NCBI GenBank assembly: GCA_038227045.1
Contig: JBBRQD010000020.1
Coordinates: 1 to 64,000 of the forward strand
Length of the DNA stretch: 64,000 nucleotides
Source of the DNA: JANXLS01 sp038227045
GTDB taxonomy: Bacteria; Planctomycetota; SZUA-567; H5-PLA8
Direction: 5' to 3'
Shown here piece by piece: positions 43,803 to 53,193 of this stretch. Each line of letters begins with the position of its first letter. The stretch's first letter is position 1. Made by a program: the position numbers and the translations under genes. Below the pieces are notes generated by a model. That model saw only the letters and a program-made list of their open reading frames with translations. It was not told where the DNA came from and made no database searches.

Positions 43803-44867
43803 ATGAACGGATTTCGATTCTTCTCTCCGCACTGGCTGTTCCTCATGCCGGTGGTTCTCTGGGCGGTCTGGCGCGCCTGGCATCCACGCGGACGCGCCGC
43901 GGCGTTGTACTCGAATGTCTCCGATTTGAAAAAGCTTCCGGTGACGCTCGCGCAGAAGTTGAAGCGCGTGTTGCCTTGGGCCGGCGCGCTGGGCTTGGTG
44001 CTGCTCGTCGTCGCACTGGCGCGCCCTCAAGTGGGCAGATCCGAATCGCGCACGAGCACCGAAGGCATTGCGATTGAATTGGTGATCGACGTGTCCGGCT
44101 CGATGGAAGCGCGCGATTTCACCATCGGCGAAAAAACCGCCAGCCGCATCGCCGCGGTCAAGCATGTTGTCGAAGCGTTCATCAATGGATCGACCGAAAG
44201 CAAACTTGGCGGGCGCAAGAACGATTTGATCGGCCTCGTCGCATTCGGCGGATTCGCCGACAGCCGGTGCCCGTTGACCCTCGATCACGGGGCGCTCACC
44301 GAAGTCGTCAAGTCGGTCGAAGTGCCCAAGCCGATCTTCGACCGGCAGAGGCAGCGGATACTCAATGGCGAGGAACTGGAGACTGCAATTGGCGACGGAA
44401 TTTTAGCCGGTTCCGACCGACTGAAAGAGATCAACGCGAAAAGCAAGATTCTGATTCTGCTGACGGACGGCGACAACAATCTTGGCTCCGACCCGCACGA
44501 AGCCGCGAAGGCAGCCGAAGCGCTTGGGATCAAAGTGTACACGATCTGCATCGGCACCAACGACGTTGTGCCTATTCCCACTCAAGACGTATTTGGAAAC
44601 GAAGTATTGGATCACCGCCGTTTTCCCATCGACGAACAATTGTTGAAAGACATCGCGGAAATCGCACACGCAAAGTATTACCATGCATACGGCACGGAAG
44701 CACTGATCAGCGTCTATGAGGAGATCGACAAGCTCGAAAAGACAAAAGTCGAGGAAACGCGCTACACGGAATACAATGAGATATTCAGCGTGCTGGCCAT
44801 TGCCGGACTTTCGCTGCTCTTCGGAACGTTTGTGTTGAATGCGACGCGATTCAGGACGATGCCTTAA
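43803..44867 (+). CDS. batA: BatA: membrane VWA-domain protein
   Basis: 354 residues. Two membrane helices near the N-terminus (about 10-25 and 58-75), a VWA domain with a complete metal-ion site starting DVSGSM (about 95-100) and TDGDNN later, and a final membrane helix (about 325-345). This is the BatA arrangement of Bacteroides-type aerotolerance operons. Bat proteins are linked to envelope stress and oxygen tolerance in some hosts, but their molecular job is unknown. It follows the DUF4381-like gene by 27 bp. Confidence 0.92.
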   Translation: MNGFRFFSPHWLFLMPVVLWAVWRAWHPRGRAAALYSNVSDLKKLPVTLAQKLKRVLPWAGALGLVLLVVALARPQVGRSESRTSTEGIAIELVIDVSGSMEARDFTIGEKTASRIAAVKHVVEAFINGSTESKLGGRKNDLIGLVAFGGFADSRCPLTLDHGALTEVVKSVEVPKPIFDRQRQRILNGEELETAIGDGILAGSDRLKEINAKSKILILLTDGDNNLGSDPHEAAKAAEALGIKVYTICIGTNDVVPIPTQDVFGNEVLDHRRFPIDEQLLKDIAEIAHAKYYHAYGTEALISVYEEIDKLEKTKVEETRYTEYNEIFSVLAIAGLSLLFGTFVLNATRFRTMP

Positions 44868-44871
44868 CAAC

Positions 44872-44897
44872 GGTTTCAGGTTCCAGGTTTCAGGTTT
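44872..44897. repeat. AGGTTCCAGGTTTCA-type short repeat, copy 2
   Basis: Near-identical to 23120-23145. It lies in the batA-batB gap. Confidence 0.6.
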
Positions 44898-44912
44898 GGT
44901 TGAAGACAGTCT

Positions 44913-47900
44913 ATGAATTTTCGAAATCCAGAGGCTTTGTATTTTATTCTTCCGCTGGTGGTTGCGGTCCTCGCGCTGGCGCTGTATGCGCGCTCGAAGC
45001 GGCGGCGCGCTGCTGCAGCGTTCGTCGATGCGGCGATGGCTCCGCGCATTTTGCCTGACGAAAGCGCGGCGCGCATTTGGTGCAAGCTTGCGCTCTGGGA
45101 ATTGGCGCTGCTGTTTTCGCTGATTGCGCTTGCCAGGCCGCAGTGGGGCGACGTGGTCGAAGAAATCAAAGTCAAAGGCAGCGATCTGTATGTGATGATC
45201 GATGTGTCGCGTTCGATGCTTGCGACCGATGTATTGCCGAATCGACTCGAGCGCGCCAAAGCCGATGTGTCGGGGCTGCTCAATCGTCTTAATGGGGAGC
45301 GCGTCGGCTTGATCGCGTTCGCGGGACGTGCGGTCGTGAAGTGCCCGCTGACGTCGGACTATCCATTTTTACGCGCGGCGCTCAAAGAACTGGGTCCGCA
45401 CAGCGTCGATCGTGGCGGCACTGCCATCGGCGACGCGATTCGCACCGCGTTGAACGTGCTGCCGATTGCGCCGGACCGCGACCAGGCAATATTGTTGATC
45501 ACCGACGGCGACGATCAGGACTCCGATCCGCTGCACGCGGCGGCGCTGGCGGCCGAGCGGCACATTACTATTTTTACGGTCGGTTTGGGCGACCCGAACG
45601 CCGGCGCTCGCGTTCCTGACAAAGAGGGCGGCGGCAAATTTCTTCAGTACGACGGGCATGACGTGATGAGCAAAATGGGCGGCGAAGTGCTCGAAAAAAT
45701 CGCGATGCAGGCCAAAGGCCAATATATTCCCGCAGGGACGTCCGCGTATGACCTGGGGCAGTTGTACGAAGACAAGCTGTCGCAGTTGCGCGGCGAATAC
45801 GCGAAAGAACAGAAGCTTCACCGCATGGCCGAGCGCTTTGAAATTCCACTGGCGCTGGCGTTGCTTTGCTTCACGCTGGAACTGCTGATTCGGCCTTATG
45901 GACAAAAATCCGCACAGGCGGATCAAGGAGGGTTGGGCATGAAAAAACAGAATACCACATCCAAGACGCCGGTTGTGGCGGCGGTCCTATTGCTTTGCGC
46001 GCTGTCGTGGGGCGCACAGGCGAGCGACGCGCGCGACATGGCGAAGGACGGTATGGCGCTCTATTCGAAAAAGGAGTACGCGGCCGCCAGTGAGAAATTC
46101 AGCGCCGCGGAAAAGGCGCTGCCGCCCGAAGAACGCGAGGCCGCTGCACGCGCCGCGTTCGACGCCGGCTGCGCGTACCAGCGCAAGGGCGACATTGAGA
46201 AAGCGAAGGAATCGTACACGAGCGCGGCGTCCGCGCGCGACAAGACGGTCGCGGCGGCCGCGCAATTCAATTTGGGCCAGCTTGAGGCCGACGCGGCAAA
46301 GGAACTCGCCGGCGCGCAGCCGGAGAATGTCGCGCCCGAGAAACGGCCTGAAATAGTCAACAAGCTTCTCGCCGCGGTTCAGCGTTATCGAAGTTGTCTG
46401 GAGATTAAGGCGGACCACGCGGACGCGCGCAAGAATATCGAAGTCATCCGCCAGTGGCTGAAATTGTACGCGAACAAATGGGCCGAAGTGGATCGCAAGA
46501 AACGCCGCGACGACATGGACCTGTTTCAATTTCTCGACTATCTCGCACAAACGGAGCGCGGGCTGCGCGTCGTTTCCCGCGCTGCCGGCGAATACGCCAG
46601 CCCGGACGATTGCGCGGAATTGAAACGTGTTCAAGACGATCTCGCCAGTGAGATCGAGCCGCTGAAAGAAAAGATCGACAAAGCGGCGGCTGGCGCGCCG
46701 CAGCAGACGGGCGCGCCAGCACCCAGCGCGGATATGGAAAAGCAAAAGGCCGATGCTGTAAAAAAACTCAAGGAGTGGGCGGCCGAAGCGGGCGATAAAA
46801 TGCTCGCGGCGTCTGCAAAATTGAATGAAAACCACGCACCCGACGCGTCTGTATTGCAAAAGGAGTCGGCGGTCGTTCTCGATAGACTATGGGAAGCGGT
46901 CGCGCCGTTCCAGTTGAATCTGGCGCGCGACATGAAGGAGCAGACGCAGATTGTCGAGGTGCTGAAACCACCGGAGAAGGAAGATTCGAAGGATGAGAAG
47001 AAGGGCGACATCAAGAAGGACGAGGCGAAGAAGGACCCCGCAAAAAATCCCGAACCGCCGATCAAGAGCGAGGGCAGCAACATCAATAAGGAGGAGATCG
47101 CCGATCTCGCCGATCTGCAAAGCGACGTCGCGCGCCGGACTGCGCAACTCAAGGTGAAAGCGGAGATGGAATTGGCGGAAGTCGAAAAGAATTCTCCGCA
47201 AACGCCCGCCAAGCCTGAAGTGAAAAAGGACGAAAAAGAGAAAGAAAAAAAGTGGCTCACTCTCGAGGATATGAAGCGCGAGGAAGCTAAGAAAAAGTTT
47301 GAGGAAGCAAAGAAGAAATTCGAGGACGAGGCCAAGAATAAGCAGGACGAAGCGAAGAAGAAGCTTGATGAAGAGGCCAAGAGACTATCTCCAAAAGATG
47401 AACCGCCGAAAAAAGACGAACCGGAGAAAGATGGGCCACCCACTCCTGAGGAAATTAAGAAAGGTCTGAACAAGGCGATCGAACTCGCGCCGAAGGCTGT
47501 CGAGAAAATGAATTCGGCGCTCGAACATTTGAAGAAGCAGGAGCGCGCGGCGGCTTTCCCCGACGCCGAGGAAGCGAAGAAGATTTTGCAGGAGATTGTC
47601 GACGCGCAGCCCAAGCAGAAAAACAAGGATCAGAAAAAGGACGACAAGAAAGATCAGCAGAAGAAAGACGAGCAGCAAAAGAAGGATGACGAGAAGAAAA
47701 AAGAGGACGAAAAAAAGAAGGATGACGAGAAGAAGAAGGACGATCAGGACAAGAAAAAGGACGACGACAAAAAGGACAAACAAGACAAAGAGAAACAGGG
47801 CGAAAAGAGCGCACAGAAGCAGCCGATGTCGAAAGAGCAGGCGGAAGCGATGCTGCGCAAAGTTCGCGAACGCGAGTTGGATCACCGCAAGAAAAAGCAG

Positions 47901-47954
47901 GACGAAGAAGCGGCGATTTTTGGCCGCAAGGCGGGCGTGGAGAAAGATTGGTGA
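44913..47954 (+). CDS. batB: BatB-BatC in-frame fusion: VWA protein continuous with TPR/Lys-Asp-rich protein
   Basis: 1013 residues. Residues 1-335 are a full BatB: two N-terminal membrane helices, a VWA domain with DVSRSM near residue 96 and TDGDDQD, and a closing membrane helix (about 312-330). Residue 343 is a Met that starts MKKQ followed by a signal-peptide-like stretch (VVAAVLLLCALSWGAQA). From there the protein is BatC-like, with TPR repeats (about 370-500), a helical middle and a very charged Lys/Asp/Glu tail. AAGGAGG (45925-45931) sits 7 nt before that internal ATG (45939). So the frame may be read as one fusion, as separate BatC from the internal start, or both. The next gene overlaps its stop. 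Confidence 0.88.
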   Translation: MNFRNPEALYFILPLVVAVLALALYARSKRRRAAAAFVDAAMAPRILPDESAARIWCKLALWELALLFSLIALARPQWGDVVEEIKVKGSDLYVMIDVSRSMLATDVLPNRLERAKADVSGLLNRLNGERVGLIAFAGRAVVKCPLTSDYPFLRAALKELGPHSVDRGGTAIGDAIRTALNVLPIAPDRDQAILLITDGDDQDSDPLHAAALAAERHITIFTVGLGDPNAGARVPDKEGGGKFLQYDGHDVMSKMGGEVLEKIAMQAKGQYIPAGTSAYDLGQLYEDKLSQLRGEYAKEQKLHRMAERFEIPLALALLCFTLELLIRPYGQKSAQADQGGLGMKKQNTTSKTPVVAAVLLLCALSWGAQASDARDMAKDGMALYSKKEYAAASEKFSAAEKALPPEEREAAARAAFDAGCAYQRKGDIEKAKESYTSAASARDKTVAAAAQFNLGQLEADAAKELAGAQPENVAPEKRPEIVNKLLAAVQRYRSCLEIKADHADARKNIEVIRQWLKLYANKWAEVDRKKRRDDMDLFQFLDYLAQTERGLRVVSRAAGEYASPDDCAELKRVQDDLASEIEPLKEKIDKAAAGAPQQTGAPAPSADMEKQKADAVKKLKEWAAEAGDKMLAASAKLNENHAPDASVLQKESAVVLDRLWEAVAPFQLNLARDMKEQTQIVEVLKPPEKEDSKDEKKGDIKKDEAKKDPAKNPEPPIKSEGSNINKEEIADLADLQSDVARRTAQLKVKAEMELAEVEKNSPQTPAKPEVKKDEKEKEKKWLTLEDMKREEAKKKFEEAKKKFEDEAKNKQDEAKKKLDEEAKRLSPKDEPPKKDEPEKDGPPTPEEIKKGLNKAIELAPKAVEKMNSALEHLKKQERAAAFPDAEEAKKILQEIVDAQPKQKNKDQKKDDKKDQQKKDEQQKKDDEKKKEDEKKKDDEKKKDDQDKKKDDDKKDKQDKEKQGEKSAQKQPMSKEQAEAMLRKVRERELDHRKKKQDEEAAIFGRKAGVEKDW
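45925..45941 (+). promoter_or_regulatory. Internal SD and start codon at the BatB/BatC junction
   Basis: AAGGAGG, a 7-nt spacer and ATG (45939-45941) occur in frame inside the fused ORF, exactly where a signal-peptide-like sequence begins. This is a textbook initiation site and could produce BatC alone. Confidence 0.65.
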
Positions 47955-49825
47955 AAACGGCGCGGACCATGCTTATCGCGGCGATGCTGCTGGCCCTCGC
48001 GGCGGCCCGGTCGTTCGGGGCCGGGGCGCCAAGCGTGGAATCGCACCTTCTGAGTGCCGCACAGGTTTACGAAGGCGACAGCCTCGTGTACGAGGTTCGT
48101 GTGACCAACGGAAAGGAAGGGGTCAAGCCGGACCTGTCTGATTTCAGGGCCGATTTCGAAATCGCCGAAAATGGCCGGAGCACCTACAGCAGTAGTTTTA
48201 AATTTATCATTAATGGTCAGGACATGTCGCCCGACAGCGGCACGACGGTCGGGTATCGGTATTTGTTGACTCCCAAACGCGTCGGAAATTTATCGATTCC
48301 GCCGCCCTTCATTCTGCATGACGGGAAAAAGTTATTCGGGCGCTCTTTTGCAGTGCAGGTGATTGCCGTCGAAAAGCAGGACATGGTTTTGCTGGAAATT
48401 CAGACGAGCAAGCCGCGCGTGATTCCAAGGCAGCCGTTCGAGATGAACTTAAAAATCTGGGTAAAGCCGCTGCCGGCCAGCGACAAAGATCCCCTGACGC
48501 CGCTCGATCCGCCGCTCCTTCACATTACCTGGATGGATGCGCCCGACGGATTGAAAGCACGCGAGGACATCAATGATTGGCTCAAGCCGGTTCTTACGCA
48601 ATCCCGTCCCGCGTATCAGCTCAACTATAAGGGGCAACAGATTTTTCTTAACCTTTATACCGGGCGTGAAAAGCGTCTTGGATTGGACGGCAAAGAAGTC
48701 AATTATTTTACCTACGAACTCAGGCGGACATTTATCGCGCAACGTGCCGGCACATTCGAATTCGGTCCGGCCACCATAAAGGGCGTTTTTGCAAACAGCA
48801 TCCGAAACAACCAATATCTCGGACAGCCCGTCTTCGCGGTCGCGCCCGCGAAACACATTGAAGCCGTGGAGCCCAAAGCCGCGCCCGCGAATTTCAATGG
48901 CTGCTTCGGGCACTACGAATTGCGTGCGACGGCCAGCGCCAAGGATCTACGCGTCGGCGATCCGCTGACGCTTAAACTGGATTTCGAACGCTCGCCGGCC
49001 GCCGGATTGCTGGAGGATGTCACCGCGCCGGATCTCACCGCGAATGCCAAACTCACCGCCGATTTCACGGTCGTCGACAAAGCTCCGCCGGGACAGACCA
49101 GCGGCAACGTGAAGAGTTATTCGTATACGCTGCGCCCGAAAAAAGCGGGCGTTTCGATTCCACCGATTCCCGTATCGATCTTCGATCTGCAAAATGAAAA
49201 GTACGACGAATTGGCGTTCAATGCCATCCCGCTGACTGTCAGCGACGCGCCGCAGTTGCGTCCCGACGAGGTGATATCGGGCGTTCCCGCCGGGGCTGGA
49301 CGTTCGATTGGCGGGCACGAAAAAGGCGTCTTTCAAAATATCGCCGATCCGACGGAAATTGGCAAGCCGGCGCTGAACTCCGCCTTTTATACCGCGGCAG
49401 TCGTGGGACTGTGGTTTTTTTACGCGCTGGGATTCACCATGCTTTTGATTCACCGCAAGAGGGCGGGGGACGCTGCGCTGCAGCGCCGAATGCGTGCGCA
49501 AGCGGAGGCTGCCGCGCAGCTTGGCGCCGCGAACACCGCGCTGAAGGCCAGCGACGGGACCGGCGCGGCGCTGGCCATTCATCGCGCGCTGACGGGATTG
49601 ATTGGATTTTGGAATGGCGTACCGCCCGAAGGCATGACGCCGCACGACGCGTCCAATGTCCTGCAAAAAGCCGGCGCATCGAATGGATCTCGCGACGAAA
49701 CCGTGCGGCTTCTGGATTCGATTGAAGCTGCCAAATACGGATCGATGCCGGGCCTTCAGGCTGCCGCACTGGTTCAAGCTGCAGAAAAACTGATTTCGGC
49801 ATTGCAGAAAGAAATGAAGTCATGA
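47951..49825 (+). CDS. batD: BatD: exported beta-rich membrane protein
   Basis: 624 residues. A signal peptide (TMLIAAMLLALAAARSFGA) is followed by several beta-sandwich segments typical of BatD (VYEGDSLVYEVRVTNG, TVGYRYLLTPKRVGNLSIPP, YSYTLRPKKAGVSIPPIPV). Then come a membrane helix (about 480-500) and a cytoplasmic helical tail. I start at GTG 47951, which overlaps the upstream TGA as GTGA and has GGAGAAAG at correct spacing. Its stop overlaps the next ATG (ATGA), so translation is coupled on both sides. BatD is thought to assist the VWA Bat proteins outside the cytoplasm; the exact role is unknown. Confidence 0.92.
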   Translation: MKTARTMLIAAMLLALAAARSFGAGAPSVESHLLSAAQVYEGDSLVYEVRVTNGKEGVKPDLSDFRADFEIAENGRSTYSSSFKFIINGQDMSPDSGTTVGYRYLLTPKRVGNLSIPPPFILHDGKKLFGRSFAVQVIAVEKQDMVLLEIQTSKPRVIPRQPFEMNLKIWVKPLPASDKDPLTPLDPPLLHITWMDAPDGLKAREDINDWLKPVLTQSRPAYQLNYKGQQIFLNLYTGREKRLGLDGKEVNYFTYELRRTFIAQRAGTFEFGPATIKGVFANSIRNNQYLGQPVFAVAPAKHIEAVEPKAAPANFNGCFGHYELRATASAKDLRVGDPLTLKLDFERSPAAGLLEDVTAPDLTANAKLTADFTVVDKAPPGQTSGNVKSYSYTLRPKKAGVSIPPIPVSIFDLQNEKYDELAFNAIPLTVSDAPQLRPDEVISGVPAGAGRSIGGHEKGVFQNIADPTEIGKPALNSAFYTAAVVGLWFFYALGFTMLLIHRKRAGDAALQRRMRAQAEAAAQLGAANTALKASDGTGAALAIHRALTGLIGFWNGVPPEGMTPHDASNVLQKAGASNGSRDETVRLLDSIEAAKYGSMPGLQAAALVQAAEKLISALQKEMKS

Positions 49826-50595
49826 AGCGTTTTTGGACGGCCACATTTTTATCGCTCGCCTTGATGTCAGCGCCGCCTGGCGCAGGCGCGTCGGAAGGCG
49901 GCGAGCGCGAGCGTGCGTTTGTCAGCGCTTTGGCGGCGTTTGACGCAGCGAGAACTCAGAGCCAATTTAGAAGCGTATCCGCCGCGTTCGAGTCGCTGAT
50001 TTCGTTGGAATATCAGAACGACGCGCTATATTACAACATCGGCAACGCGCGCGTCAAAGCCGGCGACTATGGCCGGGCGATTCTGGCCTATCGCAAAGCG
50101 AAACTGTTTCGGCCGCGCGATCCGTGGCTTGAAGCGAATCTCAATCAGGCGCTGAATGCCGCGCCGGGGCGTATCCCGCCGGCGCCCGAGCCGTGGTGGC
50201 GCAACGTGTTTTTCTGGAGCGGCTGGTTGTCTTATCCGGAGAAATTCAATCTGGCTCTAGTGGTCTGGTCAGGCAGCATTGCCGCGCTTGCGGCCGGAGC
50301 GTATCTTCGGAAACGGCGCGTGACCGTGGCGGGCGCGGCCCTCGCGGCGGCTGCGGTGTTGTTCAGCGCCGATGCGTTTGCCGCGCAGCATGAATTGCTT
50401 GCGTCAAATCGCGCGGTTGTCATCGCCGAAACCATCGCTCAAAAAAGCCCCGGGCAGAATGGCGACGCGGCGTTCGATCAGCCTCTGCGCGATGGCGCGG
50501 AATTTACGATCATCGAACGGCGCGGCGATTCCGTATTCGGGCATTTTCACGGGATCGGCGACGCGTGGCTCCCCGCCAAAAATATCGCCGAGTGA
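49822..50595 (+). CDS. batE: BatE-like TPR/SH3-type membrane protein
   Basis: 257 residues. A signal peptide (ending GAGASEG) precedes a TPR unit (YYNIGNARVKAGDYGRAILAYRKAKLF, about 69-96), two membrane helices (about 140-156 and 164-186) and a small C-terminal SH3-like beta domain. This architecture is BatE. The ATG overlaps the BatD stop. It closes the moxR-bat operon; the next gene begins 96 bp later and is unrelated. Confidence 0.88.
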   Translation: MKRFWTATFLSLALMSAPPGAGASEGGERERAFVSALAAFDAARTQSQFRSVSAAFESLISLEYQNDALYYNIGNARVKAGDYGRAILAYRKAKLFRPRDPWLEANLNQALNAAPGRIPPAPEPWWRNVFFWSGWLSYPEKFNLALVVWSGSIAALAAGAYLRKRRVTVAGAALAAAAVLFSADAFAAQHELLASNRAVVIAETIAQKSPGQNGDAAFDQPLRDGAEFTIIERRGDSVFGHFHGIGDAWLPAKNIAE

Positions 50596-50691
50596 CCCGC
50601 GTGCCTGCGCATTAAAAACCACGCTACATTTTTTCGCGCGTTGCGCTTATGATTGCCGCATCGAACATGAACCGAGTCGGAAGGTGGCCTG

Positions 50692-51852
50692 ATGCGAATA
50701 GCGCTTTTTTCATGGGAAACGCTGCACTCGATTGCCGTGGGCGGCGTTGGCGTGCATGTCAGCGAACTGAGCGCGGCGCTGGCCAAACGCGCGCATGAGG
50801 TTCACGTGTTCACGCGGCGCGGCGTGGCGCAGTCGCATTATGCGCAGATCGACGGCGTTCACTATCATCGCTGCGACTTCGAATTGAATCCCAGTTTCGT
50901 CGATGAAATCGACAATATGTGCCGCGTCTTCGTTCAGGCCTGCTTCGACGAAGAAGACAAGGGCGGCGCGTTCGATATCGTTCATGCGCACGATTGGCTG
51001 GCGGTGAATGCGGCCGCGTGGATCAAGGAAGGCCGGGCGCGCAAATCCGTGTTGTCGATGCACTCCACGGAATACGGGCGCAACGGAAACAAGTTTTTCG
51101 GCGGCCAGGCGCAGCGCGTGGCGGAACACGAACGGCACGGCACGCAATGCGTCGACCGCGTGATCGCCGTATCCAATCTGCTCAAAGAAGAAGTGAAGTG
51201 GCTGTACCAGGTCCCCGACGAGAAAGTGTTGGCGATCTACAACGGCGTCAATTCGATCGTCTTCGACAAGCACGTCGATCCCGAAGCCGTAAAACGCCAG
51301 TATGGCATCGAAAAAATGGACCCGATGATTCTGTTCGTCGGGCGCATGGTCTTGCAGAAAGGCCCGGATATTCTCGCGCGCGCGATGCCGTCGGTGCTCC
51401 AATATTATCCCCATGCGAAATTCGTTTTTGCCGGCGACGGGCACATGAAGCACGACGTCGAGCAGCTTGCGCGAAGCTTGGGCGCGGGCGGCGCGCTGCG
51501 CATGTTGGGGCATCGTGGCGGTTCGGACCTCGTCAACTTGTTCAAAGCGTGCGACATCGTCGCGGTTCCGAGTCGGAACGAGCCGTTCGGCATTGTCATC
51601 CTGGAAGCGTGGAGTTCTTACAAGCCGGTTGTTTCAACCAAGCGCGGCGGTCCCGCGGAGTTCGTCTGGCACGGGGTGAACGGTCTGCACGTCGACGACC
51701 ATCCTGATTCGGTCGCATGGGGACTCGGAACGCTGTTGGCCAACCACGAGCACTGCCGCTGGATGGGAAAGAACGGCAGGATCGCGGTTGAAGCGGCGTT
51801 CAGTTGGGACCGGATAGCGAAGCAGACCGAAAGTGTTTATCAGTCGATTTGA
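50692..51852 (+). CDS. GT4 glycosyltransferase (glycogen-synthase-like)
   Basis: This 386-residue GT-B enzyme has the acceptor-side opening FSWETLHSIAVGGVGVHVSEL, HAHDW, STEYGRNGN and the donor-side NEPFGIVILEAW with the conserved Glu pair. The GGVGVHV / HDW pattern is seen in GT4 proteins related to archaeal and bacterial alpha-glucan synthases. GAAGGTGG precedes the ATG. It is followed by another GT4 gene 30 bp later and by a GH57 branching-type enzyme, so it probably builds an alpha-1,4-glucan. A nucleotide-sugar preference cannot be read. No membrane segment or signal peptide. Confidence 0.9.
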   Translation: MRIALFSWETLHSIAVGGVGVHVSELSAALAKRAHEVHVFTRRGVAQSHYAQIDGVHYHRCDFELNPSFVDEIDNMCRVFVQACFDEEDKGGAFDIVHAHDWLAVNAAAWIKEGRARKSVLSMHSTEYGRNGNKFFGGQAQRVAEHERHGTQCVDRVIAVSNLLKEEVKWLYQVPDEKVLAIYNGVNSIVFDKHVDPEAVKRQYGIEKMDPMILFVGRMVLQKGPDILARAMPSVLQYYPHAKFVFAGDGHMKHDVEQLARSLGAGGALRMLGHRGGSDLVNLFKACDIVAVPSRNEPFGIVILEAWSSYKPVVSTKRGGPAEFVWHGVNGLHVDDHPDSVAWGLGTLLANHEHCRWMGKNGRIAVEAAFSWDRIAKQTESVYQSI

Positions 51853-51882
51853 TTGGCGCAGCGAACGAACCTTGGGTCACGT

Positions 51883-53022
51883 ATGAGCGCGAAAAAGACG
51901 GCGGCGATATTTTGTTTTGAGGATCCGGGCAGCGCGGTGGGGCGCTTCGCGGCGGACGTGGCGCGACTGCTGGCGGCGCGCGATCATCCGGTTCATGTGT
52001 TCACGCGGCTGGAAATGGCGTTGGCGGAACCGGGCATTGTTGTCCATACCATCGGCGACAGCGTGGACAACGATTTGATTGGGCGCGTGCGCTCATTTAC
52101 ATTGCGTGCGAGCTCGGTGTTCAACGGCGATTTGCCGGCCGATCTTGTCGATCCGGTGTTGATCGGGTGCGAATGGAGTTCGATTCCGGCGCTGCAAATT
52201 TTGAGCGCGATGCGCAAGTGCCCGGTGATTTTGTATCTGCAAACGCTGGAGCGGCAGCGCAGCGCGATGCACACGCCGCTCAGCCGGCAGATTGAAGAAC
52301 TGGAAATCCAGGGATTGCAGCGGGCGAAATCGGTGTTTGCGTCGGGGATCGCAACCACCGACGCCGCGCGGCGGCTGGCGCCCGATTTCGCAGCCAATAT
52401 CACGCCGCTCGCAGCCGTGTTTCCGGTTGCGGATTTTCAGCGGACCCTGGACGCCGGGGCGATCAAGGCGCGCTTTCAAATCGGCCCGATCGATCCCACC
52501 ATTCTATGCGTTGGAAATCTGGACGAAGAGCACGGATCGGATCTGCTGATCAAAGCCGTGCCTGTCATTTTGAAAAAGCACCCGCAGGCTCGTTTTATTT
52601 TCGTGGGAGACGGTCCATTGTTTTGGACGCTGCGGATTTATGCGCGTTATCTCCTGCTGGATCACGCGGTCCGCATCGTCGGCCATTTGGAAGGCGAGGC
52701 GCTGAACGAATTGATTCAAGCGGCGGACCTGGTCTTTGTGCCGAGTCGCACGCAGACGGAAAGCTGGCCGGTTCTCGCCGGTTGGTCGGCGGGCAAAGCG
52801 GTAGTCGCGACGCATGAAACGGCCGCCGGAATGATCGAGCACGAGCAGAATGGCGTGCTGATTTATCCGCTTGCGGACAGTTGCGCCTGGGCAGTGGACC
52901 GGATTTTCAGCGATCCGTATTTATGGGGGCGGATCCGGGAGACTGGCCTGGCGAAAGTATCGGCCGATTTCAGCATGAATGCGCTGGCGTTGCAGTTGGA
53001 GAAGGCCGTTTCAGGACTGTAA
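51883..53022 (+). CDS. Second GT4-type glycosyltransferase
   Basis: This 379-residue GT-B protein is more diverged than its upstream neighbour. The C-terminal donor half is clear (ILCVGNLDEEHGSDLLIKA, FIFVGDGPLF, VPSRTQTESWPVLAGWSAGKAVVAT). In place of the usual EPFG..ILEA it reads TESWPVLAGW, so the second conserved Glu is missing. That may signal altered or lost catalysis, or a partner role with the upstream enzyme. I start at ATG 51883; a TTG at 51853 overlapping the upstream stop is also in frame. No good SD is visible. Confidence 0.83.
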   Translation: MSAKKTAAIFCFEDPGSAVGRFAADVARLLAARDHPVHVFTRLEMALAEPGIVVHTIGDSVDNDLIGRVRSFTLRASSVFNGDLPADLVDPVLIGCEWSSIPALQILSAMRKCPVILYLQTLERQRSAMHTPLSRQIEELEIQGLQRAKSVFASGIATTDAARRLAPDFAANITPLAAVFPVADFQRTLDAGAIKARFQIGPIDPTILCVGNLDEEHGSDLLIKAVPVILKKHPQARFIFVGDGPLFWTLRIYARYLLLDHAVRIVGHLEGEALNELIQAADLVFVPSRTQTESWPVLAGWSAGKAVVATHETAAGMIEHEQNGVLIYPLADSCAWAVDRIFSDPYLWGRIRETGLAKVSADFSMNALALQLEKAVSGL

Positions 53023-53058
53023 ATCCGGCGCTTTTCGAGGACACTAGCACTGTTTCTG

Positions 53059-53158
53059 CACCACAGAGTCACAGAGAACACAGAGAACAGAATTGAAAAT
53101 GATCCTTTGCCGGATGTGATTCTTATCCGACTAATTTCTTCTCCGTGACTCCGTGGTG
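53059..53158. repeat. Inverted repeat, CACAGAG family, copy 2
   Basis: Arms 53059-53078 and 53139-53158 match as reverse complements at 18 of 20 bases. The loop shares ACAGAA..GAAAATGATCC and CGGATG with the copy at 26600-26742. It occupies the gap before the DUF4912-GH57 gene. Confidence 0.75.
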
Positions 53159-53193
53159 AATTTACGTTGCAGCGGTCATAGTGAGGTTCCGAC

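Noticed and set aside
47590..47860. AAGAAGGAC-like tandem repeat
   Set aside because: Low-complexity Lys/Asp tail of the BatB-BatC ORF; codon-level similarity explains it.
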